A DNA stretch of 64,000 nucleotides from a virus: the IMG/VR virus record IMGVR_UViG_3300028844_002497, positions 1-64,000 of that record. One strand, 5' to 3'. The notes under the pieces are model-generated. The model was given only the letters and a program-made list of their open reading frames with translations. It ran no database searches and had not been told where the DNA came from. This document shows positions 1 to 8,389 of this stretch, piece by piece. Both the position numbers and the translations under genes were made by a program. Numbering within the stretch: position 1 is the first letter of the stretch; each line of letters begins with the position of its first letter.

Positions 1-33
1 ACTAGGTCTGCCAATTATTTTGATCAGTATAAT

Positions 34-50
34 AAAAGAGGACCTCTTTT
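34..50. other. 8-bp perfect inverted repeat upstream of the first gene
   Basis: AAAAGAGG and CCTCTTTT flank a single A, so the site can form a hairpin on either strand (with a smaller effective stem because of the tight loop). On the plus strand it is followed by an AT-rich run, so it could act as a weak bidirectional terminator for a gene left of the window. It also holds the only Shine-Dalgarno-like GAGGA ahead of the ATG at 61, about 17 nt away, so it could instead mask that site. The function is not established. Confidence 0.4.
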
Positions 51-60
51 AATTATTAAC

Positions 61-387
61 ATGAAAGATAAAATAAAAACATACAACGGCTATGAAGTGG
101 ACGATGACGGTGGAGAACATGAAGATCCAGACGGCGAAAGAATTGTCAATAAAATTCAAGCGGCTATGGATGTTGATCCTGATGACACTAAAAAATTATT
201 TTGGACTTGGGAAGACATTGCAGACCCTGCCGATAATTATGTAGACTTTAGTACTTTATATGATGACAATCCTAACTTTAAAGAAATGTGGGATAGTCCA
301 GAGTTTCAAAAGGCTATGGACGATGTTAGTGAAAAGTGGTGGGATTATAATGGACTAGCCTTGCAAAATAGTCCTAACGGCGATTAA
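61..387 (+). CDS. Small acidic protein of unknown function
   Basis: This 108-residue protein is very rich in Asp and Glu and contains several tryptophans (for example FWTWEDIAD and EKWWDYNG). It has no cysteine, signal peptide or membrane segment. I do not recognise a family. It is one of only three plus-strand genes in the window and converges on the giant repeat gene, overlapping its last 4 nt. No well-spaced ribosome binding site precedes the ATG; the only candidate lies in the hairpin at 34-50. Its strongly acidic composition would fit a small phage regulatory or DNA-mimic protein, but that is only a guess. Confidence 0.6.
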   Translation: MKDKIKTYNGYEVDDDGGEHEDPDGERIVNKIQAAMDVDPDDTKKLFWTWEDIADPADNYVDFSTLYDDNPNFKEMWDSPEFQKAMDDVSEKWWDYNGLALQNSPNGD

Positions 388-3300
388 TACGAAACTTCTT
401 CATAACGTTCTTTGAGCCATTTCCATTCATAACTTAAACGTAACCTCTCAAAGTCACCGTCGACTTCTTCAAAGTATTCTTCTCCACAGATTGCACCTTT
501 AATAGATTCTTGGAAGAAAGGCTGATCTGGATTTGCTTCATTCAACCATGCTTCTAATCGTTTCTTACTAATCTCTGTATCATCGACTAATAACTTAATC
601 ACTTCTCTGAATGCTGTACGCCATGTAGAGAACTCATCTGTGTTATACTGTGCTATACCTGATAGTAAGGGCACACTAGCATGTTCGTCATCTAATGTAA
701 AGTCTAATCCATAACCATAGTTCTTAAGTGTTAAGTCTTTGTTGTATGCAATCATAGCCTGATGTCCATAGACTAAGCCATTGACTGGATTCTTTGCTTC
801 AAAGATATAGTGCTTAGGTTGTTGCATACGATCTGGTTGCCAGTTAAAGTCAAACTTAGGAGAGACTTTCAGTTTAGCAAATACAGTAAACGCCCAAGGT
901 GTTTCACTTGCTTCTGCTGATGCGTGATATGCTTGTACACGACCATCAACACCATCTACTCTTACTACTCTGTTTGGTATGTTTTTTGTAATGCGTTGCA
1001 GATGTTCCCAATTTTCCTCTGCGCCAGTCTCTCCGTTCGACAAGAAAACAATATCCATCGGCTTCGATAGTGCAAGACGATTTGCATTCTTAATGTAAGG
1101 GTATTCATATAGTTCTCTCTTTACATGATCTTTAACTTCACGCGGAACTATAATTCTTGTTGCTCCAGTTGATTGTACTATAATGTTTTTAGACTCTGCT
1201 GTCCAAAGTGACATAGGTTCTTCATCTACTACTTGTATGTCTTCGTCTGTTTTAGATACTAAAGTTACATAAGGAAACTCATCTATATCTTTTAACGACT
1301 TTGTATGTGTATCACTCTCAGAAACGATTACAGGCGCTCTCAGACGTTGTGTACGCAGTGTTTGATTGTAGTTTATCTTCTCGTAATCTTCTAATGATTC
1401 CATGTTGTCGATCAATTCACGTGTTTTATTAACGTCTATAAAGAATGTATCTCCAAACTTTTGCTTACTGCTCGGGAAAACATGCAATTGATCACGTGCA
1501 AATGGATCACATATATAAGAGAAATCAAAGTCACTGTAATCACAGATTGATGATGCTATCCATATGTAATGTTCTTTGCGTTTGGATTGATCTTTAACAA
1601 TCCTTTTCAATGTAGTAAGATAATCAGTATCATGTTCGATGGTGCTTACACGTTGTCTTGGTGCTTTATCTTGTAATTGTTTAACAACGGCTTCTGTTTG
1701 TTTATTGCCATGATCTACAACTACAATATCATAAACACATTCAGTGGCTCTTGCTCTAATATCTTTAACAAAGTTTAAGTTGTCCAAATGTTCGATAACA
1801 TTAATGTATTTGGTGTCTTCATTAAACGTTTCTCTAGCAACTAGGTATGTTGTACCCCAATGTGACCATTGTGTACCGAACACATGAACCATCTTCATCT
1901 GCCAAGGGTTAGGATAATAATCAAAATCAAATTCTTCATAATCTAATTCTGAGTTTAGTACCCAAAGCAAACTTGTTGTTGATCTATTAATGCATCTACG
2001 AGTAGTTTCTACCCATGAGTTTAAGTATCTTGTTTTTTGTATGTTAGGATATCTCTCCTGTAATTTTGCAAAACGTTCTTTTGATTCTTTGTTTCCTCTA
2101 TCAACGTAAAACATATCTAAGTTGGCTTGTATTTCTCCTATAGAATCGGTTTCAACATAGTTAATTGTTGCATCTTTAAAGATTGCTGAGTTCACAAAAT
2201 ATGTTTGTGTATTGATATTGTCTTTAGAACCAAATGCGTGAATGTAATTAGATTGATAAACATCAGGTCTCCAACTAAAGTCAAAGTCTGTGTAAACTAA
2301 GTCCATATTCAATGCCCAGAATACTTCGTCTGGGTGTTGTGCTACTAAATCTTCTAACGTTGTTTCTATAAAGTAAACATCTATCTCATCTGGGATAACA
2401 TTGTCTGCTTCAATAGTTTGCAAAAATAAAACTTTACCGTCATTACCAGGCTGAACGTATTTAGGACCGTCGTCTTTACCAACAACACTACCAAACTGAT
2501 AGATTGCTGGGTCTGCTGTTTCATCTGGATGCCATGAGAAGTCAAACGTACTTACGTCTAAGTCACCGGGTACTACCCAATGCATACGTTTGCTGTTTGC
2601 TAATTTACGTGCTTTAATAATTCTTGTATCAACATACTTAATGTCTGTTGCGCCGTCTACTGTATATGTTGGACCACCTGTCTTTTGATGCTGTGTACCA
2701 AATTGATAGATAAATGGATCATCTTCTGCATATGGGTGCCAACTAAAATCAAAGTCTTCGATATCTTGTGGGACTTTCCAGTTTGTTCTGTCACCACTAT
2801 CTAACGAGGTTGCAACTGGTTGCTCGACATATTTGACTTTAGTTGCTCCCTCAACTGTATACGTTGGACCACCTGTAAGTGCCCATTGTGTACCGAACTG
2901 ATAAATGAATGGCTCATCTAACTCATCTGGATGCCACGAAAAGTCAAAACCATCGATGTCGATGCCTTCGGGGATAGTCCATTTGCAAGGTTGATTAGGT
3001 AGTTTGTGTGCAATGTTTCCTTCAACATATTTTATTTCTGTTGCTCCGTCAACTATATATCTAGGTCCACCTGTCTTTTGCCATTGAGTACCAAATTGAT
3101 AAATGTACGGTTGATCTTCAAGTGGAGATGGTCTCCAACCGAAGTCAAAACTTGTAGTGTCTAAGTCATCTGATATATCCCAACCGTCATCACTTTCTTC
3201 TAATGTTGCTATTACATCATGTACGTATTTGACTGTTTCTGCACCTACGACTCTATATTCAATCGTAGGCATTTCTTCTGCTGAATAATACTTGTTACCA

Positions 3301-5954
3301 AACTGATAAACAAATGGCTCGTCTGTTTCATCGTGGTGCCAACTGTAATCAAAGTCTTTAATCTTATAGTTACCTAACGTTCCCCAATGTCTATTGTTAG
3401 GATCAGGTAATCGTTTTGATTTTATAATACGTGTATCAATATACTTGACAGCACTGCCTTCGTGTGCGCCAGGTGTAATGTACTTGTGTCCACCTGTCTT
3501 TTGCCATTGAGTACCAAACTGATAGATAAACGGCTCGTCTTCTGCATATGGATGCCAACTATAATCAAAATCATCTTCATCAATGAGTTTAGTATTAACT
3601 TCCCAATTGTCTTTGCAGGGCAATGCTTTAGATACTTGATCTTCTACGTACTTAACTTCTTCTGCACCTTCAACTGTATAAACAGGTCCACCACTTAATG
3701 CCCACTGAGTTGGGAATCTGTAAATGTATGCTGGACTTGTTGCGTCCGGATGCCAACTAAAATCAAACTTATCATTATCAATATTTTCAGGTATAGTCCA
3801 GTTATCTTTGTTAGGTAATGCTTTTGCTTTAAACTGTGTTTCATATTTTACTTCAGTTGCTCCTTCTACATGATATCTTGGACCACCAGTCTTTTGCCAT
3901 TGCGTACCAAACTCATGTATCATTGCTGGTTCGTTTGGATTAGGCTTCCAACTAAAGTCAAACTCACTTACGTCTATGTCTTCTGGTATCTCCCAGTTTG
4001 TTTTATCATGTCCTAATGTTGCTATCAAGTCATTAACATAACTAACTTCGTCTGCTCCAATGACTCTATACTCTAACGTAGGCATTTGTTCAGCAGGATA
4101 ATATTGATTACCAAACTGATAGATAAACGGATCTGATGTATCGTCTGGATGCCATGAGAAGTCAAACCCTTTGATACAATAATCATTCAATACTTTAAAA
4201 TTGTTTGTATTTGCTAAACGAGTTGCTTTTAAAATTCTTGTGTCTATATATTTGACAGCACTACCCTCATGCACGCCTGGAGTTATATACCTTGGACCAC
4301 CTGTCTTTTGCCATTGAGTACCAAATTGATAAATGTACGGTTCATCTTCTGCATATGGGTGCCATGAAAAATCAAATGTAGATTCATCAATAACGTTAGG
4401 ATCAAACTCCCAGTTACACATTTGATGATATGCTGTTGCTTGTTGTGCATCAACATACTTAACTTCTTCTGCATCATCACAACGATAGATAGGTCCACCT
4501 GACATTGCCCACTGAGTTGGGAAGTGATAGATGTATGGCACAGGTTCTGTAGAATCAGGATGCCATGAGAAGTCAAATAAATCTTTGTTTATGTTGTCAG
4601 GTATTTCCCACTTATCTTCTGTCGGCAATGCTATTGCATAAAATATATTTTCGTATTTTGTTTCAGTCGCATCAGGTACAGTATAGATAGGTCCACCTGT
4701 CTTTTGATGTTGAGTAGCAAACTCATGTATCATTGCTGGCTCGTTAGGATTAGGTTCCCAACTGAAGTCAAACGAATACTTTTGAATGTTATCTGGTACA
4801 GTCCAATTAATTGGAGAAGGCATACGCACAGTTGTTTCTGGCATAAACTGATACTCAGTTGCTCCTTCTACTTTAAACTCTATACTCACTTTGTCTTCTA
4901 CTTTGTTCCATTGATTGCCCCATGCATAGATGTAAGGTGGACTAGTTGGATTAGGTCTCCAACTAAAATCAAACATATGCATTTCAATATCTTCATTAAA
5001 ATCAAATAACTCTGGTTTTGATTTTAATTTAGGAGCATATTCAGTAATATGTTTAACTGCTTTAGCACCTTTTACTTTATAGATAAGTGTAGGCATAATT
5101 GTGCCATCGTATAACTGATTACCAAACACATAATTAAATGGTTCTGTTTCGTTTGGATCAGGTCTCCACGTAAAGTCAAATGAATCTTTTTCTATTTCTT
5201 CTAAGACTTCCCAAGTAGACATATCTATTGCTAAATCAACAGGGGTATCAATATACTTAATTGTACCGTCATTGCCTGGTACATGATACTCCATGATAGG
5301 TACTTGTTCTGCTGGTGCCCACTTACTTCCCCATACATAAATGAATGGCTCTGTGTCTAGTGGGTCTGGACGCCATGTAAAGTCTACTTTACTTTCATCG
5401 ATAGGTTCATTAAATTTCCACCTAGACATTTGTGGTTCAAGTTCGACAATAGTATCCATGTACTTAACATGTCCTACATTATCGGGTGTATGATATTCTA
5501 CGACACTTTTTTGTTCTGCTTCTGCAAATTTACTTCCCCATACATAAATGTAGGGAGGGTCATTTGGATCTGGATGCCATGAGAAGTCAAATTTTGTTTC
5601 ATCGATTGCATCGAATAATTTCCAACAGTCGTTTTTAATTGATTTGCGTTTGATAGGTGCAACGTCTGCACGATAGACTCTGATATCACTTTGTTCGTTT
5701 GCACATAACCATGTACCTGAATCTTTTTGATGTTGACTAGGCCATATGTTGTTGTGTTCTTCTGCCCAAACGTCTTCATCTGGTAAAAAATCAAAATCAA
5801 ATTCCCAATCAAATCCTGTGTAATCACAAAACTCATTGATTATCCAAAAGTGATCAGTAGTGGCTTCTTTGCGAGCCTCATCTATATCGAAAACTTGTCG
5901 TTCTCTAGGGTGAACATTTGGTTTTTCACCAAAGTAAAATACGTCTCTAAGCAT
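384..5954 (-). CDS. Giant tandem-repeat protein with C-terminal glycosyltransferase-like domain
   Basis: This 1,856-residue protein begins with a divergent unit (residues 1-110). About 16 tandem units of 65-73 residues follow (residues 111-1211), each reading roughly W-x-I/V-P-x-x-I-D, then FDFSWHPD, then P-F/Y-I-Y-Q-F-G-T-Q-W and G-A-x-x-V-K-Y-V. Three longer units (about 1212-1600) add a Rossmann-like segment (such as DIVVVDHGN) before the FDFDY core. The C-terminus (about 1610-1856) resembles the 315-residue glycosyltransferase encoded at 30736, but lacks its DGD motif. No signal peptide or membrane helix is evident. The repeat core looks like a recurring piece of a GT-A type fold, so the protein may be a scaffold or glycan/nucleotide-sugar binder rather than an enzyme. 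That role is inferred; what the sequence shows is the repeat structure and the domain similarity. No good Shine-Dalgarno precedes the ATG. Confidence 0.8.
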   Translation of the reverse strand: MLRDVFYFGEKPNVHPRERQVFDIDEARKEATTDHFWIINEFCDYTGFDWEFDFDFLPDEDVWAEEHNNIWPSQHQKDSGTWLCANEQSDIRVYRADVAPIKRKSIKNDCWKLFDAIDETKFDFSWHPDPNDPPYIYVWGSKFAEAEQKSVVEYHTPDNVGHVKYMDTIVELEPQMSRWKFNEPIDESKVDFTWRPDPLDTEPFIYVWGSKWAPAEQVPIMEYHVPGNDGTIKYIDTPVDLAIDMSTWEVLEEIEKDSFDFTWRPDPNETEPFNYVFGNQLYDGTIMPTLIYKVKGAKAVKHITEYAPKLKSKPELFDFNEDIEMHMFDFSWRPNPTSPPYIYAWGNQWNKVEDKVSIEFKVEGATEYQFMPETTVRMPSPINWTVPDNIQKYSFDFSWEPNPNEPAMIHEFATQHQKTGGPIYTVPDATETKYENIFYAIALPTEDKWEIPDNINKDLFDFSWHPDSTEPVPYIYHFPTQWAMSGGPIYRCDDAEEVKYVDAQQATAYHQMCNWEFDPNVIDESTFDFSWHPYAEDEPYIYQFGTQWQKTGGPRYITPGVHEGSAVKYIDTRILKATRLANTNNFKVLNDYCIKGFDFSWHPDDTSDPFIYQFGNQYYPAEQMPTLEYRVIGADEVSYVNDLIATLGHDKTNWEIPEDIDVSEFDFSWKPNPNEPAMIHEFGTQWQKTGGPRYHVEGATEVKYETQFKAKALPNKDNWTIPENIDNDKFDFSWHPDATSPAYIYRFPTQWALSGGPVYTVEGAEEVKYVEDQVSKALPCKDNWEVNTKLIDEDDFDYSWHPYAEDEPFIYQFGTQWQKTGGHKYITPGAHEGSAVKYIDTRIIKSKRLPDPNNRHWGTLGNYKIKDFDYSWHHDETDEPFVYQFGNKYYSAEEMPTIEYRVVGAETVKYVHDVIATLEESDDGWDISDDLDTTSFDFGWRPSPLEDQPYIYQFGTQWQKTGGPRYIVDGATEIKYVEGNIAHKLPNQPCKWTIPEGIDIDGFDFSWHPDELDEPFIYQFGTQWALTGGPTYTVEGATKVKYVEQPVATSLDSGDRTNWKVPQDIEDFDFSWHPYAEDDPFIYQFGTQHQKTGGPTYTVDGATDIKYVDTRIIKARKLANSKRMHWVVPGDLDVSTFDFSWHPDETADPAIYQFGSVVGKDDGPKYVQPGNDGKVLFLQTIEADNVIPDEIDVYFIETTLEDLVAQHPDEVFWALNMDLVYTDFDFSWRPDVYQSNYIHAFGSKDNINTQTYFVNSAIFKDATINYVETDSIGEIQANLDMFYVDRGNKESKERFAKLQERYPNIQKTRYLNSWVETTRRCINRSTTSLLWVLNSELDYEEFDFDYYPNPWQMKMVHVFGTQWSHWGTTYLVARETFNEDTKYINVIEHLDNLNFVKDIRARATECVYDIVVVDHGNKQTEAVVKQLQDKAPRQRVSTIEHDTDYLTTLKRIVKDQSKRKEHYIWIASSICDYSDFDFSYICDPFARDQLHVFPSSKQKFGDTFFIDVNKTRELIDNMESLEDYEKINYNQTLRTQRLRAPVIVSESDTHTKSLKDIDEFPYVTLVSKTDEDIQVVDEEPMSLWTAESKNIIVQSTGATRIIVPREVKDHVKRELYEYPYIKNANRLALSKPMDIVFLSNGETGAEENWEHLQRITKNIPNRVVRVDGVDGRVQAYHASAEASETPWAFTVFAKLKVSPKFDFNWQPDRMQQPKHYIFEAKNPVNGLVYGHQAMIAYNKDLTLKNYGYGLDFTLDDEHASVPLLSGIAQYNTDEFSTWRTAFREVIKLLVDDTEISKKRLEAWLNEANPDQPFFQESIKGAICGEEYFEEVDGDFERLRLSYEWKWLKERYEEVSY
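2322..5624 (-). repeat. FDFSW/IYQFG tandem repeat array (about 16 units, with a 4-unit super-repeat)
   Basis: Units 5-8 (3996-4805), 9-12 (3183-3995) and 13-16 (about 2322-3182) form three successive copies of a block of about 270 residues. In the first two blocks the first unit carries NPNEPAMIHEF, the second P/A-YIY-x-FPTQWA-x-SGGP, the third HPYAEDEP with an extra HEGSAVKYIDTR stretch, and the fourth AE-x-MPT-I/L-EYRV. The third block keeps the HPYAEDDP unit in third place but is more diverged. Units 1-4 are more divergent and older-looking. Similarity extends to DNA: positions 3067-3112 and 4297-4342 are identical over 46 bases. This indicates growth by block duplication and continuing recombination between units. 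Confidence 0.85.
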
Positions 5955-5963
5955 ATTATATAC

Positions 5964-7499
5964 TTATGAAATTACGCGGGTCTTGTAAAGTTTTTCAAAT
6001 CGATCTGCGTCGGATCTATCATTAACCATAGGTTCGCCTCGTACATTTAGTGATGTGTTTAACAAGATAGGACATCCTGTTTCTTTGTACCATGCTTCTA
6101 GCAATCTACGAATACCTGTACCGTCATCTGGAACTGTTTGTACTCTACTTGTGCCGTCTTTATGTACGATAGCAGGAAACTTCTTAGGATGCTTACATGG
6201 AGCAGTAACTTGCATGTAAGGCGAGTTGTTCCAATTCTTAGGCATGTCAAAGTATTCGTCTACTAGTTCTTCTAGTATCATAGGAGCAAACGGTCTAAAC
6301 TGTTGTCTCTTTTTAATCTTGTTTACTTCTGATTTAATCTTTGATCCTCTTGGGTCTGCTAGTAATGATCTAGTTCCCAATGCTCTAGGACCGAACTCAG
6401 CACGACCAGAGGCTATCCCTACGATCTTATCTGTCTTTAATGCTTTAATAGTCTCTGTTACTGGATACACGCCTACAATATCTGTACCTAAGAATGCATT
6501 TTTCCAATTTAATTTGCGACCGTAGCCTAATGCCGCGGCCCCTAATGAGTTACCAGCATCACCTGGGTTAGGCATGATCCAAATGTTCTTAAAGTAATCA
6601 CCTAAGAATCTATTTGCTGAACAGTTAAGTGCAACTCCACCACCATAGACTAAGTTATCACTATCGTTTAATTGGCTTGCTTTGCTCATTACTATCTTAA
6701 TAAGTTGTTCTACATATGCTTGTGCTGATGCGGCTATGTCGAACTCGTCTGCACCTTCTAAGAATGAATCATCGATACCAATGTGAGTATTTTCTTTAAA
6801 GAGTAATGAATTTGTATGTGCGCCAAACTTTTCTTCTAAGTCTTTAACATACTTAGGCTCTCCGTAAGCGGCCATACCCATTAAGATGTATTCTTCGTCT
6901 AGTGGACGCAGTCCTAATCTTGCTGTCATTGCACTATAGTATAATCCAATAGAGTTAGGATACTTAAGTGTCCAAAGTTTCTTATACTTTGCAACACCTC
7001 TTTTGTTATAGTGTGCTTTCCATATAGTTGCACAATCAGATTCGCCGATCGCATCAATAACAACTACGGTTGCTTCATCAAATGTTGATGTTTGAAAACT
7101 GGCTGCCGCATGACACTTATGATGCGGGTGTGTAGTGATAATGTTTGGGACGTGTCCATCTGTAAATGCCCAAGACCAGAATCTAGTAACTACGTCAGTT
7201 AATGTTTCGTATATGTCTTTACCTAAGATTGTAGAAAAACTGAAAGGCCCTAACTTTTGGCCTGCTCTGAATTGTCTCCAGGCTTTTACCCAAGGACGTT
7301 CATAATAATGAAATGTCACCATTTCATTTCTATCTACATGCGATAATGCTTCATCAATGATTTCCGGACACAAATCTTTGTCATGTTTTTGTTTACTGTA
7401 TCGTTCACTATGTCCAGCAAAAAGTATTTCACCCTCACTATCAATTACAGATACGCCGGCGTCATGGAATCCACAACTTATACCTATATACTTTCTCAT
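5964..7499 (-). CDS. NodU/TobZ-family O-carbamoyltransferase
   Basis: At 511 residues it is close to the usual length for this family. It has the N-terminal YrdC/Kae1-like fold start (GFHDAG, residues 11-15), the histidine cluster HPHHKCH (124-130), VVVIDAIGE (145-153), YGGGVALNCSANR (285-297), the signature EFGPRALGTRSLLADPR (368-384), RPFAP (402-406) and NTSLNVRGEP (481-490). Enzymes of this family make carbamoyl-adenylate from carbamoyl phosphate and ATP and carbamoylate a hydroxyl on a sugar or antibiotic; some phages are thought to use them on modified nucleobases. Its ATG overlaps the stop of the 49-residue gene upstream (ATGA), so the pair is translationally coupled. The acceptor here is unknown; the neighbouring glycosyltransferase genes favour a sugar. 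Confidence 0.92.
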   Translation of the reverse strand: MRKYIGISCGFHDAGVSVIDSEGEILFAGHSERYSKQKHDKDLCPEIIDEALSHVDRNEMVTFHYYERPWVKAWRQFRAGQKLGPFSFSTILGKDIYETLTDVVTRFWSWAFTDGHVPNIITTHPHHKCHAAASFQTSTFDEATVVVIDAIGESDCATIWKAHYNKRGVAKYKKLWTLKYPNSIGLYYSAMTARLGLRPLDEEYILMGMAAYGEPKYVKDLEEKFGAHTNSLLFKENTHIGIDDSFLEGADEFDIAASAQAYVEQLIKIVMSKASQLNDSDNLVYGGGVALNCSANRFLGDYFKNIWIMPNPGDAGNSLGAAALGYGRKLNWKNAFLGTDIVGVYPVTETIKALKTDKIVGIASGRAEFGPRALGTRSLLADPRGSKIKSEVNKIKKRQQFRPFAPMILEELVDEYFDMPKNWNNSPYMQVTAPCKHPKKFPAIVHKDGTSRVQTVPDDGTGIRRLLEAWYKETGCPILLNTSLNVRGEPMVNDRSDADRFEKLYKTRVIS

Positions 7500-7645
7500 T
7501 TGTAAATGAACGGATCTCTTTTCTTAAGTTCTGCTAAACGTTTCTTATATTCTTTTTCACGTTTGTATTTGATGTAAGGAGTCTTTAAGAAGTCTGCAAT
7601 CTTACGTAAGAGATGTTTAATCTTATCGATTATCTTTTTAAACAT
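7496..7645 (-). CDS. 49-residue basic micro-protein coupled to the carbamoyltransferase
   Basis: A short frame runs from the ATG at 7645 to a TGA that overlaps the carbamoyltransferase ATG. The product starts MFKKIIDKIKHLLRKIADFL, a likely amphipathic basic helix, and ends KKRDPFIYK. It also overlaps the 3' end of the SGNH gene by 16 nt. The overlaps on both sides and the strongly biased composition support a real gene. I recall similar short proteins ending in RDPFIY in marine T4-like phages, but could not check this. The function is unknown; an amphipathic membrane- or nucleic-acid-binding peptide is possible. Confidence 0.65.
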   Translation of the reverse strand: MFKKIIDKIKHLLRKIADFLKTPYIKYKREKEYKKRLAELKKRDPFIYK

Positions 7646-8388
7646 TTATATTCCTCATTAAAGTTAATCAATTCATCAGCAAATAATTTATGCGGTTCTT
7701 CGCCGTGATGCCAATACTTTGCTTTTTCGTTGACATATCCCAGACGTTGATATTTTTGATAAAATGCTTCGTCTTTATTGTTTAACTGATAGTATTTATT
7801 GTCATCTACCAAGGGCAGAAGATTTTTGATAGCATTGATATCATCTAAAAAGAATGGCATTGCATTTAACATCATGTAAGGAACTTTATTTGCTTGTAAT
7901 AGATATTGTATTTGTAAGATCAATTGATATGTTTGATATTCTAAGTAAGGTTGATGATTGGTCATAAATTTATGCAAGTCTGGAGTATATCTTTGTTCTT
8001 CCTCATCTCCACCGTGCCAGCCTATGATAACTTTATAAAAGTAATCACTGCCCTTTTCATACCATGCTGTAGAATGTGATGCACTTTCGTAGTTGCGTTC
8101 TGCTTCACTAGGCACTTCTAATCTAGTAGGCTCTGTCCAAGATACAAGTACATTGACATTCATAGTATCTGGGTTATAACAATTATGAAACCATTGCATA
8201 ACTTGTCTGCTTATGCCTGTATTACATGCACCCACTTGTGCAATATTAATTGGCTTGCGTTTTAAATGTTTAGCAACTAATGCACCATAGGAATTGTCTC
8301 TGTTATATTTTGAATCTTCTTCTCCGTCGATCTCAGATCCTGCGGCGTGTGAGCATCCAGCAATTAGTAATATCTTTTCTTTTTTCAT
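7630..8388 (-). CDS. SGNH/GDSL-like hydrolase
   Basis: This 252-residue protein starts with the block I pattern ILLIAGCSHAAG, in which Ser of GCSH would be the nucleophile. It has a Gly/Asn region QVGACNTGIS near residue 55-65, a strand VLVSWTEPTR, and a C-terminal EEPHKLFADEL histidine in the place of block V. The SGNH family includes esterases and acetyl-hydrolases acting on sugars and lipids. There is no signal peptide, so it is cytoplasmic. A clear ribosome binding site (AAGGA, about 8 nt before the ATG) supports the start. It follows the PP-loop gene with almost no gap. With two further SGNH-like genes in the island it probably adds or removes acyl groups on the product; substrate unknown. 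Confidence 0.75.
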   Translation of the reverse strand: MKKEKILLIAGCSHAAGSEIDGEEDSKYNRDNSYGALVAKHLKRKPINIAQVGACNTGISRQVMQWFHNCYNPDTMNVNVLVSWTEPTRLEVPSEAERNYESASHSTAWYEKGSDYFYKVIIGWHGGDEEEQRYTPDLHKFMTNHQPYLEYQTYQLILQIQYLLQANKVPYMMLNAMPFFLDDINAIKNLLPLVDDNKYYQLNNKDEAFYQKYQRLGYVNEKAKYWHHGEEPHKLFADELINFNEEYKCLKR

Positions 8389-8389
8389 T

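Noticed and set aside
4704-5009. Plus-strand frame opposite the repeat array
   Set aside because: It lies wholly antisense to the strongly supported repeat protein and has a composition typical of the complement of that repeat, with no ribosome binding site.
2322-5624. CRISPR array or regulatory DNA repeat
   Set aside because: The repeats are coding, in one frame, about 200 bp long and variable; there are no short identical repeats with unique spacers.
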